Part shown: in pieces, positions 57,696-64,000 of the stretch
Numbering within the stretch: position 1 is the first letter of the stretch
Layout: every line of letters starts with the position of its first letter
Assembly (NCBI GenBank): GCA_013823625.1
Contig: PNMM01000001.1
Span: 1-64,000 of the forward strand
Length of the DNA stretch: 64,000 bases
Reading direction: 5' to 3'
Source of the DNA: Microbacterium sp.
GTDB lineage: Bacteria > Actinomycetota > Actinomycetes > Actinomycetales > Microbacteriaceae
Made by a program: the position numbers and the translations under genes
The notes under the pieces: model-generated
Told to the model about the DNA's origin: nothing
The model's database searches: none
The model's input: the letters and a program-made list of their open reading frames with translations, nothing else

Positions 57696-58977
57696 GCCAC
57701 TCGACGCCGGCACTGCGACCGACGCGGGTAAGCCACAGCGCACTCCATTGAGCCGGCGGCAGGTCGACACCGTCGTCTCGCGGTCGGTCGCGTGGTTCGG
57801 CATCGTGTTCGGGCTCCAGGCGCTTCCCGCACTCTTCGCGCAGTACTCGCTCGGCCAACCCGTGTGGTCGGCAGTCGCGGTCGGCGTCATGTTCGGCTCG
57901 TTGCTCGTCGCGCTGTTCTGCTCGACGATCAAGCGGTGGGTTGTTGAGTCACACCGTTTGGTCTCGTTCGTGTACGTGGTGGTGCTCATCTCGTGGCCCT
58001 TCTTTCTCGCCGATCCGGCAGTGCCGCAACAGGGTGATCACTGGCTCTACCAATTGACCACGGTGGCCACGGCCACGGCCGCGATTGGCTTTCGCGCGCG
58101 GGGCGCCATGGCCTATTTGGTCGTCGTGCCCCTCATCTACGGCATCATTCGGGCCACGCCGCAGGGTGGCGGTGGCCCGTGGGAACTGGGGCTCTTCAAC
58201 GCGATCTACGCGATCATTCTCGGTGGCGCCGTTCTCGTCATTGTGGTCATGACGCGATCGGCAGCCTCGTCGGTTGATGACGCACAAGGGGCCGCGCTTG
58301 ACCGGTACGCGCGAGCCGTGCGTCAACACGCGATCGAAGTCGAGCGCGTGCAGGTTGATTCAATCGTGCACGACAGCGTGCTCACGACGCTGCTGAGCGC
58401 TGCCCGGGCAGAGACGGCCGAGCAGAAGGCTCTCGCCGCGACCATGGCGTCGAACGCGATGCGCTACTTGAACGAGGCGGCTCTCGTCTCACCCGACGAT
58501 GGCGCAACCGTGCGCTTTCGACAGCTCGCCGACCGCATCGTGATGGCTGCGCGGCAGATGCCCATGCCGTTCGCTCTGCGGGTGCGGTCGCTCGACACTC
58601 GAGTGATCCCGGCGGCTCAAGCTGAAGCCCTCTACTCGGCTGCCGTGCAAGCGATGATGAATAGCGTGCAGCACGGCGGATCCGGAGACGTGCGACGCTG
58701 GCTGACCGTGCTCGGTGCTCACGGGGGAGCCGTGCAGATTGAAGTGGGCGACTCGGGCCTCGGGTTTGACATCGACAGTGTTCCCGACGAGCGATTGGGC
58801 GTACGTCGGTCGATTATTGAGCGCACTGCCAACGCGGGCGGCCATGCCGAAGTGCGATCGGCCAGAGGCCGAGGCACCGTCGTGGTGTTGTCGTGGCCCG
58901 CATTTACCGTCGGGTTGACGGGGGCCGATGGCGACGCGGCGCAGAGCTCGACGCCCGCGGGGAGCGCGATCTCATGA
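57682..58977 (+). CDS. Membrane sensor histidine kinase
   Basis: A 431-residue kinase from ATG 57682. Five to six membrane helices lie in residues 34-192 with short loops, so the signal may be sensed within the membrane. The phosphorylation site is probably His230 followed by Asp231 (VQVDSIVHDSVLTTLL), as in HisKA_3/LuxR-system kinases. The ATPase domain has MMNSVQHGG (N box) and GDSGLGFDI with RSARGRGTVVVL (G boxes). It is the partner of the response regulator encoded upstream and is followed by a related membrane protein gene through a 4-nt overlap. Confidence 0.87.
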   Translation: MTKSKPLDAGTATDAGKPQRTPLSRRQVDTVVSRSVAWFGIVFGLQALPALFAQYSLGQPVWSAVAVGVMFGSLLVALFCSTIKRWVVESHRLVSFVYVVVLISWPFFLADPAVPQQGDHWLYQLTTVATATAAIGFRARGAMAYLVVVPLIYGIIRATPQGGGGPWELGLFNAIYAIILGGAVLVIVVMTRSAASSVDDAQGAALDRYARAVRQHAIEVERVQVDSIVHDSVLTTLLSAARAETAEQKALAATMASNAMRYLNEAALVSPDDGATVRFRQLADRIVMAARQMPMPFALRVRSLDTRVIPAAQAEALYSAAVQAMMNSVQHGGSGDVRRWLTVLGAHGGAVQIEVGDSGLGFDIDSVPDERLGVRRSIIERTANAGGHAEVRSARGRGTVVVLSWPAFTVGLTGADGDAAQSSTPAGSAIS

Positions 58978-60011
58978 GAATCGGGGTACCACGCGCGCTC
59001 ATCGTGACGATGGCTGCTCTCTTCTCGGGCTACCACATCGTTCTCGGTCTCTACACGATCGATACGCCCGCTGACCCGGTGCCGGTGCTCGCGGCCATGA
59101 TCATCTACGCCACCGCGACGACCATCAGCTTGCTTCCGGGTCAGGCAGAGCGCATGCCGACGGCCATGGCAATCACCAACGTTCTCGTCTGCATCGCCCT
59201 GCCGGTGCTCATCACTCCTCAGCTCGACCCCAATCAAGAGGGCGGCTTGGGATACGCAACCTGGTATGTCGCTGCCGTCGGCACTCTTCTGACGATCACG
59301 TCGACACGGCGACGTCATGTCTTCGCGTGGATCGGTGTCGGCGCGCTCGTGGTTCAAACGATCGTGTGGGGCGGGCCGGGCGCCTTGATCAACACAGGCG
59401 TCATCGGAAGCGCCGCGTGGGTCGCCGTGTCGCACATCTTGTCGCGGGCCCTGTCGAAGGCATCGATGGATGCGGCCCGATTCGCACGGGCAGAACGCCA
59501 AGCAACCGACTGGCAGGCGGCGCAAGAAGCGCACCTGTATGAGCGGCAGTTCCGCCTGGGGCAAACAGGCACAACCGCCGTGCCGATGCTGCAGCTCATC
59601 GAACAGAGTCGGGGTGAACTCACCGACGAACAGCGCGAAGAATGCTTGCACCTTGAGGGCGCTATTCGCGACGAAATTCGCGGGCGACGGCTGCTCAACG
59701 ACGACGTTCGGCGCGAGGTCATGGCAGCACGACGGCGCGGGGTCTCGGTGAGTCTCTTCGACGAGGGCGGCCTCGATGATCTCGATGATCGAGCGTTGTC
59801 ACGCGTTCTCGCAACCGTGGCCGAGGCCATTCGTTCGACCGCTGCCACGCGCGTCATTGCGCGCACAGCGGCCCCCGACTCGGTCGTGGCAGTGACCGTC
59901 GTTGGGTTGACGCCATCGGGCGATGGTCGAGCACGCGACCTGGGCCAGACAGGCGACGACGATGATGACGCGGTCGACCTCTGGCTCGAGATTCCTCGGG
60001 CTAGCCGCTAA
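58974..60011 (+). CDS. Membrane protein resembling a degenerate sensor kinase
   Basis: A 345-residue protein whose ATG overlaps the kinase stop (ATGA). Residues 1-165 hold about five to six membrane helices arranged as in the neighbouring kinase. A helical cytoplasmic region follows (about 165-260) with no HD-type phosphosite, and then a segment (about 265-345) in the position of the ATPase domain but lacking recognisable N and G boxes; an acidic DDDDD run lies near the end. It could be a co-sensor or modulator of the two-component system. I know no named family for it. Confidence 0.6.
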   Translation: MRIGVPRALIVTMAALFSGYHIVLGLYTIDTPADPVPVLAAMIIYATATTISLLPGQAERMPTAMAITNVLVCIALPVLITPQLDPNQEGGLGYATWYVAAVGTLLTITSTRRRHVFAWIGVGALVVQTIVWGGPGALINTGVIGSAAWVAVSHILSRALSKASMDAARFARAERQATDWQAAQEAHLYERQFRLGQTGTTAVPMLQLIEQSRGELTDEQREECLHLEGAIRDEIRGRRLLNDDVRREVMAARRRGVSVSLFDEGGLDDLDDRALSRVLATVAEAIRSTAATRVIARTAAPDSVVAVTVVGLTPSGDGRARDLGQTGDDDDDAVDLWLEIPRASR

Positions 60012-60038
60012 GGGCGCATCGCCGAGCGGCCGAGAGGT

Positions 60039-60096
60039 CTAACGATCGCGTGGCCTAATGATCGCGTGGCTCAACGATCGCGTGGCTTAACGATCG
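60039..60096. repeat. 16-bp tandem repeat, 3.6 copies
   Basis: The unit CTAACGATCGCGTGGC occurs at 60039, 60055 and 60071 with one or two changes per copy, and a partial fourth copy ends at 60096. Each unit carries the palindrome CGATCG (TGATCG in the second). The array begins 27 nt after the stop of the membrane protein gene. Confidence 0.9.
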
Positions 60097-60125
60097 AAGG
60101 GCCGGAGTACCCATCTCCGGCCCTT
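60097..60125 (+). terminator. Terminator-like hairpin after the two-component operon
   Basis: A perfect 11-bp stem, AAGGGCCGGAG with its complement, closes a 7-nt loop and directly abuts the 16-bp repeat array. No T-tract follows. Confidence 0.7.
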
Positions 60126-60135
60126 CGCAACGTAT

Positions 60136-60172
60136 CGAGGTAGATCGACAACCCGAATGCAGATCTACCTCG
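60136..60172. repeat. 11-bp perfect inverted repeat
   Basis: CGAGGTAGATC (60136-60146) and its exact complement (60162-60172) flank a 15-nt spacer. A run of C follows. It could be a second terminator, a protein-binding site or an end of a lost element. Confidence 0.7.
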
Positions 60173-60484
60173 CCCCCCAATCACTGAACCGCTACCCGTG
60201 CAGTTGCGGTGACCGGTGGTGTGGCCCCGCGGGGCGACACCTGACACGAGTAATCATGCCCTGATTCGTGCGCGTGCACAGTCGTCATTTTGGGGGACAT
60301 TGGGGGACATTTTTCGCACCCCCCGAGAGCGTTCATGCCGAAAAGACAGGCTTCTGTGAGCTTCGTGCTACGGACTTCAGGGTACAGAGCCCACCATTTC
60401 GCGCGATTGCGTGGTGAGGCCGTCTGTCGACAGGCGTAATGGCTCGATGAACGGCCGGGCTGGCGTCACGACGAGCCCGTGGCC

Positions 60485-60736
60485 TCAGTAGCCGCGCATC
60501 CCGCCGCCTGCCGCCCACGCCCCCGCACCGGGCGCGATCGAACCGCGCATGGCCCGCGCACTCTGCTTCCACCGGTCGACGGGTGGCTCGAGAAGCTCAG
60601 CCCCGCGCGCCGCCTGCTCGGCGAGCACCGCGATGATCACCGAGTGCACCGCCGCGAGCTCGTCGTCGGTGGGATTGCCTCGCACAATGCGCATGCTCGC
60701 GGCAGGAGCATCCGTCGACTCGTTGTCGCCGGTCAC
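60485..60736 (-). CDS. accE: Acyl-CoA carboxylase epsilon subunit
   Basis: An 83-residue protein. After a short acidic N-terminus, the segment [20 protein letters not shown]-like (read here as [20 protein letters not shown]) is the hallmark of actinobacterial AccE proteins, and the C-terminus [18 protein letters not shown] is Gly-rich. AccE stabilises the carboxylase complex. GTG 60736 overlaps the accD stop by 4 nt, so the two are coupled. Confidence 0.9.
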   Translation of the reverse strand: MTGDNESTDAPAASMRIVRGNPTDDELAAVHSVIIAVLAEQAARGAELLEPPVDRWKQSARAMRGSIAPGAGAWAAGGGMRGY

Positions 60737-62346
60737 AGCGGAATGTTTCCGTGCTTCTTGGGCGGCAGGCTCGCCCGCTTGCCCTTGAGCGCGCGCAGCG
60801 CTTTGATGATCGCGACGCGCGTGGCTGCGGGCTCAATGATGCCGTCGAGCTCACCGCGCTCAGCGGCCAAGAAGGGGCTCGCGACGTTGTAGGTGTACTC
60901 GTTCGCGAGCCGCGTGCGAACCGCGGCGACGTCTTCACCGGCGGCTTCGGCGGCCTTGATCTGGTCGCGGTACAGGATGTTCACCGCACCCTGCCCACCC
61001 ATGACGGCAATCTCGGCCGTGGGCCACGCCAGGTTCATGTCGGCCCCGAGTTGCTTCGACCCCATCACGATGTACGCGCCGCCATAAGCCTTGCGCGTGA
61101 TGACGGTCACGAGGGGGACGGTGGCTTCGGCGTAGGCGTACAGCAGCTTGGCGCCGCGGCGAATAACGCCCGTCCACTCTTGGTCGGTGCCCGGAAGGTA
61201 GCCGGGTACGTCGACGAGAGTGAGGATCGGAATCGAGAAGGCATCGCAGAACCGCACGAAGCGGCTGGCCTTTTCGCCCGCGTCAATGTTGAGCGTGCCG
61301 GCCATGGCGTTGGGCTGGTTGGCGATGACGCCCACGCTGCGGCCCTCAACGCGCGCGAAGCCGATGACGATGTTGGGAGCGAAGAGCGGCTGCACTTCGA
61401 GGAAAGAACCCTCGTCAACGACGTGGTCGATGATGTCGATGACGTCGTACGGCTGGTTGGGGCTGTCGGGAATCATCGTGTTGAGCTTGCGGTCAACGTC
61501 GGTGATCTCGAGCTCGGCTGCGGCCTCGTACTGCGGCAGCTCGGCCATGTTGTTGTCGGGCAGGTAGCTCAGCAGCGAGCGCGCATAGTCGAAGGCATCG
61601 TTCTCGTCGCTCGCGAGGTAGTGCGAGACGCCCGAGGTGCGGTTGTGGGTCAGGGCGCCGCCCAGTTCTTCCATACCCACGTCTTCGCCCGTGACGGTCT
61701 TGATGACGTCGGGGCCGGTGACGAACATCTGGCTCGTCTTGTCGACCATGATGACGAAGTCGGTGAGGGCGGGGGAGTAGACCGCACCGCCAGCGGCGGG
61801 GCCACAGATGATCGAGATCTGCGGGATAACGCCACTCGCCGCCGTGTTGCGGCGGAAGATCTCGCCGTACTTGCCGAGGGCGACGACGCCCTCTTGAATG
61901 CGGGCTCCGCCCGAGTCGAGAATGCCGATGATCGGCACGCCCGTCTTGAGCGCGAGCTCCATGACCTTGATGATCTTCTCGCCGGCGACTTCACCGAGCG
62001 AGCCACCGAAGATCGTGAAGTCTTGGCTGTAGACGGCCACCTGGCGACCGTGAACCGTGCCGGTGCCCGTGACGACGGCGTCGCCATAGGGCCGCTTGGC
62101 GTCCATGCCGAAGGCGTGGGTGCGGTGGCGCACGAACTCGTCAAGCTCAACGAAGCTGCCGTGGTCGAGCAGCGTGTCGATGCGCTCGCGGGCGGTCATC
62201 TTGCCCTTGGCGTGCTGCTTCTCGATGGCGGCTTCGCCGCTCGCGGTCACGGCCTCGTGGTACCGCACCTTCAGATCGGCGATCTTGCCGGCGGTCGTCG
62301 TGAGGTCGGGGGCAGCAGGGGCAGGCGCACTCGTGTGGTCGGTCAC
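60733..62346 (-). CDS. accD5: Acyl-CoA/propionyl-CoA carboxylase beta subunit
   Basis: A 537-residue carboxyltransferase. Family segments include [17 protein letters not shown], the oxyanion-forming [26 protein letters not shown] and, in the second half, [14 protein letters not shown] with [13 protein letters not shown]. It transfers carboxyl from biotin to acetyl- or propionyl-CoA; the exact acyl chain cannot be fixed by eye. GTG 62346 starts it. Epsilon follows with a 4-nt overlap. The biotin-bearing alpha subunit at 53-55 kb is its likely partner. Confidence 0.94.
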   Translation of the reverse strand: MTDHTSAPAPAAPDLTTTAGKIADLKVRYHEAVTASGEAAIEKQHAKGKMTARERIDTLLDHGSFVELDEFVRHRTHAFGMDAKRPYGDAVVTGTGTVHGRQVAVYSQDFTIFGGSLGEVAGEKIIKVMELALKTGVPIIGILDSGGARIQEGVVALGKYGEIFRRNTAASGVIPQISIICGPAAGGAVYSPALTDFVIMVDKTSQMFVTGPDVIKTVTGEDVGMEELGGALTHNRTSGVSHYLASDENDAFDYARSLLSYLPDNNMAELPQYEAAAELEITDVDRKLNTMIPDSPNQPYDVIDIIDHVVDEGSFLEVQPLFAPNIVIGFARVEGRSVGVIANQPNAMAGTLNIDAGEKASRFVRFCDAFSIPILTLVDVPGYLPGTDQEWTGVIRRGAKLLYAYAEATVPLVTVITRKAYGGAYIVMGSKQLGADMNLAWPTAEIAVMGGQGAVNILYRDQIKAAEAAGEDVAAVRTRLANEYTYNVASPFLAAERGELDGIIEPAATRVAIIKALRALKGKRASLPPKKHGNIPL

Positions 62347-62526
62347 CGTGTCAGCCTATCGACAGCACCCCGCCCGGTGCCGTTGGAGAACATCCACAGA
62401 GATGGTGCTCGCACCTGGTGCCTGGCGGAGTGTCGCTCGACTGCCATTCGCTCACCGGTAACGCGCTGTGCACGTGCCGTTGGCTCTCGCTTCGTAGCGT
62501 CGGCTGAACGGTCGGATGGAGGAGCG

Positions 62527-63474
62527 GTGTACAGCGAGCTCAGCGCGTGGGTCGAGTCACCCCTGCAATTGCTCGGTGCGCTCGAGCACGCGGCGCTGAT
62601 GAGCTCGAGCACGCCTCATCACGCGATGACGATCGTGCCGCGCGGCGGAGACGCCCAGCTCGAGACGACCGCGAGTCACCTCGCCGACCGGGTGCGCACG
62701 CACGCTCACGTGAACGCACGCATGGCGATTGACGTGCGCGTCATGCCCTTTGCTCTCTTCGCCGCCGACACGCCCTGGCTGATCGGCGACGCCTTCTCGG
62801 GCCAAGTGCAAGCGCGGCTTGACCGGGTCGAGCCGAGCACCCTGACGATCGTCGACGATGGCGCCATCACGCGAGTTCTCGCCCGCCACCTCGCCGAGGG
62901 CACCCCTCTCGTGCGCCCGCGTGCCCCCCGCTTGTGGGCAGGCTTGCGGCGTGAGCTTGCGGCGCGCACCACTCGCCGGCTTCGCGCGCTCGCCGCCGAC
63001 GGCCGCCTCTCGGTCACGACCTATCTCGCTGACGACGACGATGCCGTGACGCAATTGCGATCGATCGGTGCGAGCGTCGTGACCCATCGCTTCGACGTCA
63101 CGCGAATGCTGGGCGAACGAGCGGTGCACGTGCCGCGCGGTGCCCGCATTGTTCTCGGCACCGCGCATGTTGCCGACGGGCTGACGGATGCCGCAACCGA
63201 GCTGCAGCGCATCGCCGAGCTCGCGCGCTCGGGTGCCGTGGCCTACCTGCCACACCGACGCGAACCCGCGTGGTTCACGACCGCCGTGGGGCGCTTGCCT
63301 GAGACCAGCGTGATCGCGGCGACGCTGCCAATCGAGCTTGCTCTAGCGGGCACTGAGCGACCGCTCGAGATCATCGCTGCGTTGTCGACGGCAGCGGAGA
63401 CACTGCCGATCGTGTTGCGCGGTTCAGGGTCGACGGTCTCGGCCCAGCCGACGGTACGCGAGGTCACGTCGTGA
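62527..63474 (+). CDS. Sialyltransferase/polysialyltransferase-like protein
   Basis: A 315-residue protein from GTG 62527, preceded by GGAGGA. It begins LSAWVESPLQLLGALEHA; an N-terminal SPLQLL segment is typical of GT52/polysialyltransferase-like enzymes. TIVDDGAITRVLA in the middle and the two-lobed length fit a GT-B glycosyltransferase. The C-terminal part has YLPHRREP, like the (H)P motif that binds CMP in that group. It overlaps the CMP-sugar synthetase gene by 4 nt, which supports use of a CMP-activated nonulosonic acid. The family call is by motif only. Confidence 0.65.
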   Translation: MYSELSAWVESPLQLLGALEHAALMSSSTPHHAMTIVPRGGDAQLETTASHLADRVRTHAHVNARMAIDVRVMPFALFAADTPWLIGDAFSGQVQARLDRVEPSTLTIVDDGAITRVLARHLAEGTPLVRPRAPRLWAGLRRELAARTTRRLRALAADGRLSVTTYLADDDDAVTQLRSIGASVVTHRFDVTRMLGERAVHVPRGARIVLGTAHVADGLTDAATELQRIAELARSGAVAYLPHRREPAWFTTAVGRLPETSVIAATLPIELALAGTERPLEIIAALSTAAETLPIVLRGSGSTVSAQPTVREVTS

Positions 63475-64000
63475 CGAGCGAGGTCGTCGCGATCATCCCG
63501 GCTCGCGGCGGTTCGGTCGGCATACCTCGCAAGAATCTGCAGCTCGTGGGCGGTGAGTCTCTCGTTGCGCGGGCGGTGCGCAGCGCGCGGGCTGCCGTGG
63601 GCATCCACCGCGTCATGGTGTCGACCGACGATGACGAGATTGCAACTGAGGCGCGTCGAGCCGGGGCCTTCGTGGTCGATCGTCCGGCAGCACTCGCCAC
63701 GTCGACCGCCTCGTCAGAGTCGGCCTTGTTGCACGCGATCGCCAGTCTTGATCACCCTCCGGCGATTGTGGTCATGCTGCAAGCGACCTCGCCCTTCATT
63801 GACGCGCGTGACCTCGACGCGGCGATCTCTCGCGTGGCGGCGACCGAGGCCGAAGTGGTCTTCGCGGCAGTCGCGACTCCGGTGTTTTTGTGGCGCCCCT
63901 CTCTGCTCGACGGTGCTGGCTGGGAGGGCGTCAATCATGACGCTGCCGTGCGCCCGCGGCGCCAAGACCTTCCGCCGCAGGTTGCCGAGACGGGCGCCTT
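63471..64000 (+). CDS. CMP-nonulosonate (acylneuraminate) cytidylyltransferase, 5' part
   Basis: The frame starts at GTG 63471, overlapping the upstream stop (GTGA), and runs off the window after about 176 codons. VAIIPARGGSVGIPRKNLQLVGG is the NeuA nucleotide-binding start, though Val stands where most members have Lys (RGGSKG). VMVSTDDDEIATEARRAGA and VVMLQATSPF are further signatures. It activates a sialic, legionaminic or pseudaminic acid with CTP. The sugar cannot be told without the rest of the cluster. Confidence 0.9.
   Translation, partial: MTSEVVAIIPARGGSVGIPRKNLQLVGGESLVARAVRSARAAVGIHRVMVSTDDDEIATEARRAGAFVVDRPAALATSTASSESALLHAIASLDHPPAIVVMLQATSPFIDARDLDAAISRVAATEAEVVFAAVATPVFLWRPSLLDGAGWEGVNHDAAVRPRRQDLPPQVAETGA

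Larger units (their letters stand above)
60012..60484. other. Repeat-rich intergenic region of about 470 bp
   Basis: No convincing gene is present between the two-component operon and accE. The region contains a 16-bp tandem repeat, a terminator-like hairpin, an 11-bp inverted repeat (all listed separately) and a doubled TGGGGGACAT (60291-60310). Codon structure is absent after 60180. A 34-codon frame starting ATG 60334 has no ribosome site or known match and is not called. Confidence 0.7.

Noticed and set aside
60039-60096. Short CRISPR-like array
   Set aside because: The 16-bp units are directly adjacent with no unique spacers, and no cas genes are present.
60334-60438. A 34-codon frame starting MPKRQASVSFV
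   Set aside because: There is no ribosome site, no family match and no codon bias, and it lies in repeat-rich non-coding DNA.

Overview
This 64 kb window is high-GC chromosomal DNA from an actinobacterium, most likely of the family Microbacteriaceae. The family call is inference. It rests on the strong GC bias in third codon positions, frequent GTG starts, an acyl-CoA carboxylase of the actinobacterial type (alpha with fused biotin carrier, beta, small epsilon), a DUF4032 protein and an LpdA-type quinone reductase. There is no rRNA, CRISPR array, prophage or intact insertion sequence, and only one tRNA (Thr, TGT). Most genes are ordinary housekeeping or catabolic genes in tight operons with 4-nt ATGA/GTGA overlaps.

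Layout. 1-3000: end of a transhydrogenase subunit gene, a DUF4032 gene and an orphan sugar-ABC ATPase. 3-11 kb: envelope and general genes (DsbA-like protein, tRNA-Thr, CAP-domain protein, oxidoreductase, DacB-type peptidase, nicotinamidase, ABC exporter, lipoprotein). 11.3-17.3 kb: a three-gene drug-type ABC exporter, an MFS permease and a secreted beta-amylase with two starch-binding modules and an elaborate promoter. 17.5-21.1 kb: the riboflavin operon ribD-ribE-ribBA-ribH behind an FMN riboswitch. 21.3-25.7 kb: a SorC-family regulator with glpD and glpK and two matching candidate operators.

25.7-26.8 kb holds the most unusual structure: a gene for an AbiEi-like winged helix fused to a DUF559 nuclease-like domain. 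It is bracketed on both sides by long hairpins built from one 19-bp unit, four copies in all. 26.8-31.3 kb: HAD phosphatase, acetyltransferase, trpS, xthA and a YihY membrane protein. 31.3-34.7 kb: sdhCDAB. 34.9-36.0 kb: manC.

36.3-53.1 kb is a nucleoside uptake and salvage region: a BmpA/PnrA-type ABC importer, cdd, deoA, a nucleoside hydrolase, a divergent S-adenosylhomocysteinase-like enzyme with an IclR regulator, adenosine deaminase, PTS IIA and IIB without IIC, a phosphohexomutase/phosphopentomutase-type enzyme, purine nucleoside phosphorylase and LpdA. Together they take up nucleosides, deaminate them and split them to base plus (deoxy)ribose 1-phosphate, which the mutase could feed to central metabolism. 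The gene content resembles the Mycobacterium tuberculosis sdh-cdd-deoA-add-pmmB-deoD-lpdA neighbourhood.

53.1-62.3 kb is the acyl-CoA carboxylase locus (accA3-type, maf, then accE and accD). It is split by an RNA methyltransferase gene, a response regulator/histidine kinase/membrane-protein operon and about 470 bp of repeat-rich non-coding DNA. From 62.5 kb to the end, a sialyltransferase-like gene overlaps a CMP-nonulosonate synthetase gene that runs off the window, the likely start of a surface-glycan cluster.
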